Of a stretch of 64,000 bases of DNA, positions 34,463 through 43,348 are shown piece after piece (the stretch's first letter is position 1; every line of letters starts with the position of its first letter). Below the pieces are notes generated by a model. That model saw nothing but the letters and a program-made list of their open reading frames with translations. It was not told the DNA's origin and ran no database searches. Both the position numbers and the translations under genes were made by a program. Origin of the DNA: Niastella sp966212235 (GTDB taxonomy: Bacteria; Bacteroidota; Bacteroidia; Chitinophagales; Chitinophagaceae); the NCBI GenBank assembly GCA_966212235.1, contig CBIHPP010000005.1, positions 310,001-374,000 on the forward strand, read 5' to 3'.

Positions 34463-34966
34463 ATGATCTATCTGATAATAATTTTGATTGTAAGTCAGAT
34501 AATCCATTTTATCCACTTCCAGATTATTGTGTCGTCAACAAAACGAAGATTAAAGAGCATTGACTTCCAAATGCAAAATCTGCATCAATGGATCGTTTCA
34601 AACCAACAAAGTTTATCGCATCGGCTTGAACAAATACATGATCAGGTAAACAATCTGTATGTCAAGGTAAGCATGGTAGATCGTTATATGACTCATGGAA
34701 AATCCACAGAAGCTGATGAATCCACCCCAACTTTTTCAATACACATGCAGGCATTCAATAAAGAGTCTGTTGAAAAATTCAGGAAGGAAGACATTCAACA
34801 ATATTATGCCATCCTGCTGCAGGAATTACAACAACTCGATAGTAAGATCAGTCAGGTAGCAAAAGAAGCCATACCTGAATCGCCTTTCGCCAACGCACAA
34901 TTTTTTAAAAATGAAATAAACAACCGGCTGAATGGTAACCGGTTGAATAAAAATAACTCCAGGTAA
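34463..34966 (+). CDS. Membrane-anchored helical protein of unknown function
   Basis: This 167-aa protein has an N-terminal membrane helix (MIYLIIILIVSQIIHFIHFQIIV) and then a largely helical, coiled-coil-prone cytoplasmic or periplasmic part (LHQWIVSNQQSLSHRLEQIH, YYAILLQELQQLDSKISQVA). I do not recognise the family. It follows the 105-aa gene by 11 bp and converges on the MG2/TonB-plug gene, ending 10 bp from it. Confidence 0.6.
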   Translation: MIYLIIILIVSQIIHFIHFQIIVSSTKRRLKSIDFQMQNLHQWIVSNQQSLSHRLEQIHDQVNNLYVKVSMVDRYMTHGKSTEADESTPTFSIHMQAFNKESVEKFRKEDIQQYYAILLQELQQLDSKISQVAKEAIPESPFANAQFFKNEINNRLNGNRLNKNNSR

Positions 34967-34976
34967 ATCACCTCAC

Positions 34977-37460
34977 TTACTCAATAAGCTTTTCCACCCT
35001 GGTCAACTGACCTTCTTCATTCATTCCTTCCAGAATGATGCGTAACCTTTTTGACACATCGTTATTGAAGAAGTTCAGGGTTATTTTATGATTGTTCTTG
35101 TCGGTTAATATGTAAGGCGCCCAGTATAAAGTAGTGCGAATGTCGGGCAGTTCGTTTTGTGCCGATTCCTTGCTGTAATCGGGTGAATAAAATTCTTTAG
35201 GCGTTGAATAGCCTGTTAAACGGGTTTTATCGAGCCCGCTTATACTCGAATTCGAAGATGTATTATCGCCGCCTTTCTTTGTGTAAATGGCAATTGCGCC
35301 ACCTGCGCCGCCACCCATAGCGCCAAAGAACGGCGGACGGAATGCTTTCACATAAGCGATATCTGAAACCGGAATATTTTCTATTTGACTTACATCAACC
35401 GGCATTTCATTTAAAAACAAGGAAGGGGTTGCTCCACGCCACTGCAATTGTGATCCCTGCCCACCGGTAGTGATCTGTAAGCCAGCTACCCGGCCTTGCA
35501 GGTAACTAAAGATATTGAAAGCTCCTAATGCTGAAACATCGTCGGTGAGATCAAACGTTGTGGCATCGCCACCAGAGAACAAACCACTGGCATAGCGCTC
35601 GTCCATTATTTGTTGCTTGGATTTTTGCCTTGCCTTTACAGTAACGGTTTCCAGCACTTTTACTTTTTTCTCCAGTTCAGGTTTTATCCGTTCCGCTTCG
35701 CTGGCAAAAAACCGGCCTCTGTTCAGCAGACTTGTATCCAATGGTATGGGTACACGCCAGGCCGTATCGGGTTTAATAACAGGGGCACTCTTCCAGGTGC
35801 CATTGGAGAAATTAACAACGGCTTTGTTGGCAAGATGTTTACTGTTATTAAACTGGTAAAACACCTGCACCGTATCAAAGAACACCAATCCATCCTGCTT
35901 AAACTTACCGGTTGAGTCCATTGCCAAAAAGAACAACTGCCTGGATGAATCTTTAGCCTGCAGGAATACATTCAACTGGGTATTTTTAGGGACCTGGCTT
36001 TGTAACACACCGGTTAAATTAGCGTTGAGCGACAAATAATTTTCCAGGGGAAATCTTATCACCGGTAGTTTACCGGCGGCCAGGTCATCCCATTTAAAAC
36101 GGCGCCAGCCATTGGTAAGCATTACCAGATCGAGGTGCGACCGTACGGTATCGTCATTCCCGGTAAAGTAATAATAGGGATTATTGATATTACCCCGCAG
36201 ATCGCCGCCTAATAACAGGTGCGATACAATATTATCGGCGTCAGGGTCTGCTTTACTCAAGCCTGCGTCGGTTATGGAAATGCTCAGGTTAGCTTTCAGC
36301 GTATCGGGCACATCGATCACCAATGTATTCTTGCCACGCCTTTCGGTATTCTTGGCTGTAGGCACAACGCGGGTAGTAAAGAAATAATCTTCCTTATTCA
36401 CAAAAGCAATACGTTCGGCCAATGGTTTCCAATTGGCATCAAACAATGTCATTTGAATCATGCCGGTCGGTATGCCTTCGAGCGGAATAGAACCGCTGAC
36501 CATAAAATTCTGTTGCAAATTCAACCGCGCTTTATACACTACCTGCGAATTAAAATAACCCAACAGGTACAGGGTTTTTAAATCATCCGGTGCTTCCTGT
36601 GACCGCTTGATAATAAATGCCTGCCGGCTGCCCGTAGCGGCACATTGTAACGTAACACCGGTTGGCTTTGCAGCCGGTAACGGGGTTTTATGCGATTGCT
36701 TTTTCTCGTCAACCCATTCAGCATAATATGTTTTACCGGCTTGAGGCTCTATGGTAAAACGTCCCATGCCGTCATGCACGGTACCAAAAGTGGCCACGGT
36801 GGCGCCTGATGCATCCTTTATGGCTCCCTGGGCAGATACGGGTAAACCGAATACATCGGTGACCTTTACGGCTACTACCGATTCAAGATCATTTACCAGG
36901 TCGCCTCCTTCAGGAAAGAAGCGCAAAGAAACAGCTGGCGTACTGCTGCTGCCGGTTGCAGCGGCAGGTTGTTTGCCTGCGGTTGTATTGGCCCCGCTTT
37001 GCGGGGTCGCCCCACCTTGTGGCGGAGTTGATTTATTTAAAATGCGTATGGTTTTGCTGAACAAAAAACTGGTATCAAAATTCAGCATCCAGGTGGTATA
37101 TGCCCTGAAAATGACAGTTGCCGGAAGATTGGCCGGCAGATCAAAATGACCTGCAGAAGAGGCTTCATAAATGGGCAGCACCTTTTGCTGTAATACTTTA
37201 CCAGACTGATCGAGCAGTTCGGCATAGAAGTTCCGGCTGATGCGCGAAGGTGTAATACCCGTAAATACATACGATTTGAACCAGATGGTCTCGCCAGTAT
37301 TATAAGCGGGTTTATCAAAGTGAACATATATTTTTTCCTGCGGAAACCTTTCTCCGTACACATTCACCATGGAATCGATCTGTTGTGCATAGCCGGACCT
37401 TAAACCAGTAAAGATTAAAGCCAAAGCAATCAGGGATCTATAAAAACGGGTGCAATTCAT
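34977..37460 (-). CDS. Exported MG2-domain protein with barrel-less TonB plug
   Basis: This 827-aa protein has a signal peptide (SGYAQ) and an alpha-2-macroglobulin MG2-like start (KIYVHFDKPAYNTGETIWFKSYVF, shown here in part). Further beta-sandwich domains follow. Near the C terminus is a TonB-receptor plug domain (FNIFSYLQGRVAGLQI, SLFLNEMPVDVSQIENIPV, GGAIAIYTKKG). No beta-barrel follows, since only about 100 residues remain. Such proteins are frequent in Bacteroidota and of unknown function. A surface or periplasmic binding role is likely. Confidence 0.8.
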   Translation of the reverse strand: MNCTRFYRSLIALALIFTGLRSGYAQQIDSMVNVYGERFPQEKIYVHFDKPAYNTGETIWFKSYVFTGITPSRISRNFYAELLDQSGKVLQQKVLPIYEASSAGHFDLPANLPATVIFRAYTTWMLNFDTSFLFSKTIRILNKSTPPQGGATPQSGANTTAGKQPAAATGSSSTPAVSLRFFPEGGDLVNDLESVVAVKVTDVFGLPVSAQGAIKDASGATVATFGTVHDGMGRFTIEPQAGKTYYAEWVDEKKQSHKTPLPAAKPTGVTLQCAATGSRQAFIIKRSQEAPDDLKTLYLLGYFNSQVVYKARLNLQQNFMVSGSIPLEGIPTGMIQMTLFDANWKPLAERIAFVNKEDYFFTTRVVPTAKNTERRGKNTLVIDVPDTLKANLSISITDAGLSKADPDADNIVSHLLLGGDLRGNINNPYYYFTGNDDTVRSHLDLVMLTNGWRRFKWDDLAAGKLPVIRFPLENYLSLNANLTGVLQSQVPKNTQLNVFLQAKDSSRQLFFLAMDSTGKFKQDGLVFFDTVQVFYQFNNSKHLANKAVVNFSNGTWKSAPVIKPDTAWRVPIPLDTSLLNRGRFFASEAERIKPELEKKVKVLETVTVKARQKSKQQIMDERYASGLFSGGDATTFDLTDDVSALGAFNIFSYLQGRVAGLQITTGGQGSQLQWRGATPSLFLNEMPVDVSQIENIPVSDIAYVKAFRPPFFGAMGGGAGGAIAIYTKKGGDNTSSNSSISGLDKTRLTGYSTPKEFYSPDYSKESAQNELPDIRTTLYWAPYILTDKNNHKITLNFFNNDVSKRLRIILEGMNEEGQLTRVEKLIE

Positions 37461-37583
37461 GGGGCAATTTAACTTTTAACAAATTAATGTCTTTCATAGC
37501 TTAAAATTGATAAAATTTTGTCTATGAATTGTTAAAGAACCCTTTATATTAATGTTTTTTAATCTAACGCCGGAGACGGCACC

Positions 37584-37967
37584 TTATAAAATAGGCACCG
37601 GCCTTTTATTTTCATCTACCGCTACCAGGGTAAAGGTGCCGCTGATTGCCCTTTCCCGTTCGAATGAGTACATTTCTTCAATATATATTTCAACCAATAC
37701 CCGAACACTGCTTTTGCCGGTATGTATCACCTTACCGATCAATTCAATGATGGTGCCTGCCGGTATCGGCCTGGTAAAGTCTATTTTATCTGATGATACT
37801 GTTACCATCCGTTTACGGGCAAACCGGGTAGCGGCAATAAATGCCACTTCATCCATTAAAGCCATGGCCGTTCCGCCAAATAAAGTATCGTAATGGTTGG
37901 TGGTGTTAGGGAACACAGCTTTGAAGATCCGTGTTTCGGATTGTTGTATTTTTTGTTCTATGGTCAC
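37584..37967 (-). CDS. Acyl-CoA thioesterase (hotdog fold)
   Basis: This 127-aa single hotdog domain belongs to the YciA/BACH-type acyl-CoA hydrolases: NHYDTLFGGTAMALMDEVAFIAATRFA carries the hotdog helix and catalytic region, and VSSDKIDFTRPIPAGTIIEL the following strands. The chain-length preference is unknown. The start codon is GTG at 37967, which fits the family N terminus. It is downstream of metE on the same strand after a long inverted repeat. Confidence 0.85.
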   Translation of the reverse strand: MTIEQKIQQSETRIFKAVFPNTTNHYDTLFGGTAMALMDEVAFIAATRFARKRMVTVSSDKIDFTRPIPAGTIIELIGKVIHTGKSSVRVLVEIYIEEMYSFERERAISGTFTLVAVDENKRPVPIL

Positions 37968-37993
37968 TGTTATATGCTAAGAATGATAAAAGA

Positions 37994-38064
37994 AAACGGC
38001 AAACATGAAAAACACCAGCGCTCTGCTCGTTTGCAGCTTCCTGCATCTTTCATGTTTACCGTTT
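37994..38064 (-). terminator. 17-bp inverted repeat after metE, probable terminator
   Basis: AAACGGCAAACATGAAA (37994-38010) faces TTTCATGTTTACCGTTT (38048-38064) with one non-Watson-Crick pair. On the minus strand it begins just beyond the metE stop and is followed by TTCTTTT. The loop itself can fold. Confidence 0.55.
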
Positions 38065-38072
38065 GACGATTT

Positions 38073-40400
38073 CTACACTGCTTCCGGCTCCTGTATCTTC
38101 TCTCTTGCCTGCTTTGCAGCCTGCACCATATTCTTTAACGCAGCAATGGTCTCCGTCCAGCGCCGGGTCTTTAACCCACAATCAGGATTTACCCAGAGAT
38201 TTTTAACCGGTAGTAAGGCCACCGCTTTTTCGAGCAGGTACGTCATTTCCTCCACCGTGGGCACCCGCGGCGAATGGATATCATATACACCGGGCCCTAT
38301 TTCATTGGGATATTTGAACCGGGCAAAGGCTTCCAGCAACTCCATTTGCGAACGGCTTGTTTCAATGGTGATCACATCGGCATCCATTTTTGCAATGTGC
38401 TCCATAATATCATTGAACTCGCTATAGCACATATGCGTATGTATCTGTGTTTCGTCTTTTACACCACTGGCCGATAAACGGAATGCTTTTACCGCCCATT
38501 CAAGATAAGCCGGGCCATCCTTCTTTCTTAAAGGCAATCCTTCACGAATAGCCGGTTCATCAATTTGTATCACCTTAATGCCCGCTTTCTCAAGCGCCAC
38601 CACTTCATCCCGGATAGCCAGTGCAATTTGAAATGCGGTTTGCCATCTTGGCTGGTCATCACGTACGAACGACCATTGCAAAATGGTAACCGGGCCTGTA
38701 AGCATGCCCTTCATTAACTTATCGGTTTGTGCCTGTGCAAAGCAACTCCACTTTACCGTCATATCACTTGTTCTGCTTACATCGCCTGCAATAACCGGTG
38801 GCTTTACACAACGGCTGCCATAGCTCTGTACCCAACCATTCTTCGTAAACAAAAATCCATCGAGTTGTTCGCCAAAATATTCAACCATATCATTACGCTC
38901 AAATTCACCATGCACCAAGACATCCAATCCAATCTCTTCCTGCACCCTGATAGCAGAGATCGTTGCATCTTCAATATCAGCATCGTATTGTTTCTGCGAC
39001 AATTCTCCCTTTTTCAACCTGGCCCGCAACTGGCGGATCTCATCTGTTTGTGGAAAAGAACCAATGGTCGTTGTTGGAAACAGCGGCAACCCGAACCGTT
39101 GCTGTTGTATACGTTGACGAACAGTAAACCCGCTGATGCGTGTTGCATCTGCTTCCTTAATGGCAGTCACCCGTTCCTTTACCACTTGTTTGTGTATGCG
39201 GGTAGATTGACGACGGCTTTCGATGGCCTGTTTATTGATCGCCAGCAGTTCTTTATTACCGGCTGTTATTTGTTTCAGGGCGCTTATCTCGTCCAGTTTT
39301 TGTTTGGCAAAGGACATCCAGTTTTTGATCTCAGGATCAATGGCAGTCTCGCCATCAAGGTCAACCGGGGAATGCAACAACGAACAGGAAGGCGCCAGCA
39401 TAACCCGCTCTTCTCCAAGAGCTGCTATGGCAGTTTTAATTAAAGTGAGAGATTTGCTGTAATCATTCTTCCAGATATTACGGCCATCCACTACACCTAA
39501 CGACAGGGATAATTTAGGCGGAATGGCTTTTAATACTTCATCCAGTTGTTGCGGGGCGCGTACCAGGTCAATATGCAATGCGCATACCGGCAGATTCACT
39601 GCCAGGTTGGTATTCTCCTGCAAGCCTTCAAAATAAGTAGCCAGTAATATTTTCAGGTTACATTTTTTGCGGATCTCCTTATAAGCATACTGAAAAGCCT
39701 GTTGCTGTTTTTCAGTAAGGTCGGTAACCAGGAATGGTTCATCTATCTGAACCCAAACCGCACCGGCTTCTTCCAGTCTTTTCAGCACATCGATATATAC
39801 CGGCAACAGTTGTGGTAACAGGTCTATTTTATCGAACTGTTTTTCTGCCGGCTGATCCGTTTGCTTTTCCTTTCCCAATAACAAATAAGATACAGGCCCA
39901 ATCAACACGGGCTTTGGTGTAGTTCCTGTTACGCGTTTGCACTCATTGAATTCATGGAATAATTTATCGGAGAGTATCCGGAATGACTGGCCGGCAGTAA
40001 ACTCAGGTACAATGTAATGGTAGTTGGTATCAAACCATTTGGTCATTTCCATGGCTGTGATATCCAGGCCATGTTCCTGGTAGCCACGCGCCATGGCGAA
40101 ATACAGGTCTATTTCTGCATTCTCCTTAACGTCAGTTGCCACCGGGGTATAACGGTGCGGGATAGCTCCCAACAGCAACGACATGTCGAGCACCTGGTCA
40201 TAAAAACTGAAATCGTTACAGGGTATCAATTCGATACCGGCCTGTTTTTGCAATAACCAGTTTTCTTCCCTGATCTTTTTGGCTGCAAAGAATAATTCTG
40301 TTCTGCTGATGTTACCTGCCCAGTATTGTTCACTGGCTTTTTTTAACTGGCGTTGTGCCCCAATACGGGGGAACCCAAGATTGTGTGTTAGCATACGCAT
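38073..40400 (-). CDS. metE: Cobalamin-independent methionine synthase
   Basis: MetE (775 aa) methylates homocysteine from methyltetrahydropteroyl-triglutamate without B12. The N-terminal half starts THNLGFPRIGAQRQLKKA. The C-terminal barrel starts LFPTTTIGSFPQT and carries the zinc ligands: HTHMCYSEF (His and Cys), the Glu of VITIETSRS and the Cys of VNPDCGLKTR. A cobalamin riboswitch lies in its leader (40554-40742), so expression should fall when B12 is available. Confidence 0.97.
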   Translation of the reverse strand: MRMLTHNLGFPRIGAQRQLKKASEQYWAGNISRTELFFAAKKIREENWLLQKQAGIELIPCNDFSFYDQVLDMSLLLGAIPHRYTPVATDVKENAEIDLYFAMARGYQEHGLDITAMEMTKWFDTNYHYIVPEFTAGQSFRILSDKLFHEFNECKRVTGTTPKPVLIGPVSYLLLGKEKQTDQPAEKQFDKIDLLPQLLPVYIDVLKRLEEAGAVWVQIDEPFLVTDLTEKQQQAFQYAYKEIRKKCNLKILLATYFEGLQENTNLAVNLPVCALHIDLVRAPQQLDEVLKAIPPKLSLSLGVVDGRNIWKNDYSKSLTLIKTAIAALGEERVMLAPSCSLLHSPVDLDGETAIDPEIKNWMSFAKQKLDEISALKQITAGNKELLAINKQAIESRRQSTRIHKQVVKERVTAIKEADATRISGFTVRQRIQQQRFGLPLFPTTTIGSFPQTDEIRQLRARLKKGELSQKQYDADIEDATISAIRVQEEIGLDVLVHGEFERNDMVEYFGEQLDGFLFTKNGWVQSYGSRCVKPPVIAGDVSRTSDMTVKWSCFAQAQTDKLMKGMLTGPVTILQWSFVRDDQPRWQTAFQIALAIRDEVVALEKAGIKVIQIDEPAIREGLPLRKKDGPAYLEWAVKAFRLSASGVKDETQIHTHMCYSEFNDIMEHIAKMDADVITIETSRSQMELLEAFARFKYPNEIGPGVYDIHSPRVPTVEEMTYLLEKAVALLPVKNLWVNPDCGLKTRRWTETIAALKNMVQAAKQAREKIQEPEAV

Positions 40401-40454
40401 AAAACATTTAGTGAAACATTAATGAAAGTATTAATGTCTTTACGTTTAATGGGT

Positions 40455-40544
40455 ATGCTTTCGTGATAAAGTGTTAGAGAGAAACAGTTACGAGTGAGGT
40501 GATTTAACTGTTCCTGACTGCTGCTTTTGAAACCGCGAAAGCAT
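40455..40544 (-). promoter_or_regulatory. Long-range inverted repeat in the metE leader
   Basis: ATGCTTTCG directly after the aptamer (minus strand, 40536-40544) is the exact complement of CGAAAGCAT just upstream of the metE start (40455-40463). A second 8-bp pair, AACAGTTA/TAACTGTT, lies between. These may form the expression platform. Confidence 0.4.
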
Positions 40545-40553
40545 TCGTCTCAA

Positions 40554-40742
40554 TTTTCAGGCAAGTATCCTGGCTTATTGTTTTGCTGCATGCCTTCCCA
40601 TCCGCCTTCGGCGAACAGTGGCTTATTATGCAGCGCTGTGAGGGTGTTTACCCCTCACTACAACATACAGTTGCGCGACAGCCCGTGATTTGCACACGGT
40701 TCCTTTTTAATAATACCGCCAAAAACGGCATTAACCTGAAAA
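40554..40742 (-). ncRNA. Cobalamin riboswitch upstream of metE
   Basis: On the minus strand the conserved order is complete: GGAACCGTGTGCAAATCACG, GGGCTGTCGCGCAACTGT, GCCACTG, GGGAAGGC and the B12 box AGCCAGGATACTTGCCTG. The ends pair as an 8-bp P1 helix (TTTTCAGG with CCTGAAAA). It should sense adenosyl- or methylcobalamin and repress metE. Confidence 0.95.
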
Positions 40743-40750
40743 CAAAGTTA
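40743..40750 (-). promoter_or_regulatory. Candidate -7 box for metE
   Basis: The minus strand reads TAACTTTG, a perfect match directly abutting the 5' edge of the riboswitch, so the transcript would begin within or next to P1. A TTCG 21 bp upstream is a possible weak -33. Confidence 0.5.
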
Positions 40751-40815
40751 TAAAGTAAAGAACTGAAGAAGCGAAGATACAGAATAATGGATAACCAGCA
40801 AGTGATCATATAATG

Positions 40816-40851
40816 AACAAGCCCGTCCTGCTGAAGCAGAACGGGCTTGTT
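40816..40851 (-). terminator. Terminator of nrdA
   Basis: AACAAGCCCGT and ACGGGCTTGTT form an 11-bp stem with an inner TGCT/AGCA. It begins 19 bp after the nrdA stop. The T-tract is short. Confidence 0.7.
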
Positions 40852-40870
40852 ATATAGTTAAGCGTGAAGG

Positions 40871-43243
40871 TTATGAGCTACATGTTACACAACCATCTTC
40901 CATACTGCAGGTACCACCATTGAGGCCATCATTATCAACTGCCTCGGCAGATTTAGGAACAACCGGTTCCATTTGACGGCTGCCTTGTTTTTCAACGGTG
41001 AACTGAACAGCCTGCGAAGCAGCCTGTGAACGCAGATAATACATACCTGTTTTCAATCCCTGCTTCCATGCATAGAAGTGCATAGAGGTCAGTTTGGCTA
41101 CGGTTGGATTGTCTACAAACAGATTCAACGATTGCGACTGACAGATAAACGCGCCGCGATCAGCTGCCAGATCAATCAGGTGACGTTGCTTTATTTCCCA
41201 TACGGTTTTGTACAACGCTTTTATTTCGGCCGGAATTTCGTTTATGTGCTGAACGGATCCGTTGGCTGTTATGATCTTATTTTTCATAGTATCATTCCAG
41301 AGGCCAAGCTGTACCAGGTCTTTCAACAGGTGTTTATTTACAATAACAAACTCACCGCTTAATACCCGGCGCACATAAATATTAGAGGTATATGGTTCAA
41401 AACATTCGTTGTTACCCAATATTTGTGAAGTAGAAGCCGTAGGCATAGGCGCTACCAGCAATGAATTGCGAACACCATGTTGCATCACTTCTTCGCGTAA
41501 TGCATTCCAGTCGTGGCGGCTGGAAGGTTGTACATTCCACAGATCGAACTGGAACTGTCCTTTTGATAAGGGCGAACCGGCAAAGGTTTCATAAGGACCT
41601 TGCTCTTTTGCCATGTCCTTGCTGGCCGTCATAGATGCAAAATAGATGGTCTCAAAGATGTTTTTATTCAACACTTTCGCCAGGTCGCTTTCAAAAGGCA
41701 GGCGTAATAAGATAAATACATCTGCCAGGCCCTGCACACCCAACCCGATTGGCCGGTGACGTAAATTAGATCGTTTTGCTTCCTCGATCGGATAATAGTT
41801 ATTATCAATGATGCGATTGAGGTTGCGCGTTACATGGTAGGTTACTTCGTATAATTTGTTGAAATCAAATTTTCCTTCATTTACAAAGCGGGGTAATGCC
41901 AGCGATGCCAGGTTACATACCGCTACTTCATCAGCGCTGGTATATTCCATGATCTCTGTGCATAGGTTGCTGCTTTTAATTGTACCCAGGTTCTGCTGGT
42001 TACTCTTGCGATTGGCAGCATCCTTATATAACATATATGGCGTACCGGTTTCTATCTGTGCTTCCAGGATGGCAAACCATAACTCCTGCGCTTTGATCAC
42101 TTTACGCGCCCGGCCTTCAACTTCATAACGATGATACAGCGCTTCAAACGCTTCGCCAAATGTATCGCCCAGTCCTGGTGCTTCATGGGGGCAGAACAAG
42201 CTCCAGTCACCGTTTTCCTCAACCCGTTTCATGAACAGGTCAGAGATCCACAGGGCATAGAACAGGTCTCTTGCGCGCATCTCTTCCTTACCATGGTTTT
42301 TACGCAGGTCTAAAAAACCTTCGATATCAGCGTGCCAGGGTTCTAAATAAATAGCAAAAGCACCTTTACGTTTGCCACCGCCCTGGTCAACATAACGGGC
42401 CGTATCGTTGAATACGCGCAGCATGGGAATGATACCATTGCTGGTGCCATTGGTTCCGCCGATATAACTACCGGTAGCGCGTACATTATGAATTGACAAA
42501 CCAATACCGCCGGCGCTTTGTGAGATCTTTGCGGTTTGTTTCAACGTATCGTAAATACCATCGATGCTATCGTCTTTCATGGTCAACAAAAAGCAGGATG
42601 ACATTTGCGGCTTGGGCGTACCGGCATTGAACAAGGTAGGCGTGGCGTGCGTGAACCAGCGCTCACTCATTAAATGGTAGGTCTTGATAGCGTTTTCAAC
42701 ATCTTCTTTATGTATACCGATGGCCACCCGCATATACATATGCTGGGGACGTTCAGACACTTCCCCATCGATACGCAACAGGTACGACTTTTCAAGTGTT
42801 TTAAACCCGAAATAGTCAAAACCAAAATCGCGGTCATAAATGATCGAACTATCCAGTAACTCGGCATTGGCTTCAATGATCTCCATCACATCATCGGCCA
42901 GCAACGGCATTTTACGGCCATTGGTTTTATCGGTATATTGATGAAGCCTGCGCATAGTTGCCGAGAACGATTTCTCTGTATTCTTATGCAGGTTGCTTAC
43001 TGCAATGCGCGAAGCCAGCAATGCATAATCAGGATGTTTGGTAGTTAATGAAGCAGCTGTTTCTGCAGCCAGGTTATCCAGCTCGGTAGTGGCAACCCCT
43101 TCATAGATCCCTTCAATTACTTTTTTTGTTACTTCTATCACATCAACCAGTGAGCTCAACCCGTACGACAACTTTTGAACACGTGCTGTGATCTTGTCAA
43201 ATTTTACGGTTTCTTTTTTCCCATTCCTTTTAATTACGTTCAT
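40871..43243 (-). CDS. nrdA: Class Ia ribonucleoside-diphosphate reductase, alpha subunit
   Basis: NrdA (790 aa) reduces ribonucleotides to deoxyribonucleotides. An N-terminal ATP-cone (MNVIKRNGKKETVKFDKITARVQKL in part) gives allosteric control. Catalytic motifs include the Cys in KSSNLCTEIMEYT, the Cys in NNECFEPYTSNIY and the C-terminal shuttle cysteines in GGTCSMEDGCVTCSS. The sequence resembles eukaryotic R1 closely, e.g. KLTSMHFYAWKQGLKTGMYYLR, read in two parts. It is the second gene of the nrdB-nrdA operon, 105 bp after nrdB, and lies under the upstream cobalamin riboswitch. Confidence 0.96.
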   Translation of the reverse strand: MNVIKRNGKKETVKFDKITARVQKLSYGLSSLVDVIEVTKKVIEGIYEGVATTELDNLAAETAASLTTKHPDYALLASRIAVSNLHKNTEKSFSATMRRLHQYTDKTNGRKMPLLADDVMEIIEANAELLDSSIIYDRDFGFDYFGFKTLEKSYLLRIDGEVSERPQHMYMRVAIGIHKEDVENAIKTYHLMSERWFTHATPTLFNAGTPKPQMSSCFLLTMKDDSIDGIYDTLKQTAKISQSAGGIGLSIHNVRATGSYIGGTNGTSNGIIPMLRVFNDTARYVDQGGGKRKGAFAIYLEPWHADIEGFLDLRKNHGKEEMRARDLFYALWISDLFMKRVEENGDWSLFCPHEAPGLGDTFGEAFEALYHRYEVEGRARKVIKAQELWFAILEAQIETGTPYMLYKDAANRKSNQQNLGTIKSSNLCTEIMEYTSADEVAVCNLASLALPRFVNEGKFDFNKLYEVTYHVTRNLNRIIDNNYYPIEEAKRSNLRHRPIGLGVQGLADVFILLRLPFESDLAKVLNKNIFETIYFASMTASKDMAKEQGPYETFAGSPLSKGQFQFDLWNVQPSSRHDWNALREEVMQHGVRNSLLVAPMPTASTSQILGNNECFEPYTSNIYVRRVLSGEFVIVNKHLLKDLVQLGLWNDTMKNKIITANGSVQHINEIPAEIKALYKTVWEIKQRHLIDLAADRGAFICQSQSLNLFVDNPTVAKLTSMHFYAWKQGLKTGMYYLRSQAASQAVQFTVEKQGSRQMEPVVPKSAEAVDNDGLNGGTCSMEDGCVTCSS

Positions 43244-43348
43244 GCTAATGGAGTTTGTGTTGCTATCTAATATTATTTCTGGTCTTAGGAATTTTGGATT
43301 TTGTGATTTGTCCGTCGGAACGACCTGCCGGACGAGGTTTTGTGTTTT

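Noticed and set aside
37566..37605. A terminator for the thioesterase gene from GGTGCC/GGTGCC
   Set aside because: The two copies are direct repeats on the same strand, so they cannot pair.
38727..39443. A 238-codon plus-strand frame inside metE
   Set aside because: It is antisense to intact metE, has cysteine-rich, composition-driven sequence and no family features.
43300..43345. A regulatory hairpin between nrdB and nrdA (GTCCG/CGGAC)
   Set aside because: Only 5 bp pair across a 14-nt loop, with no U-tract. This is too weak to support.
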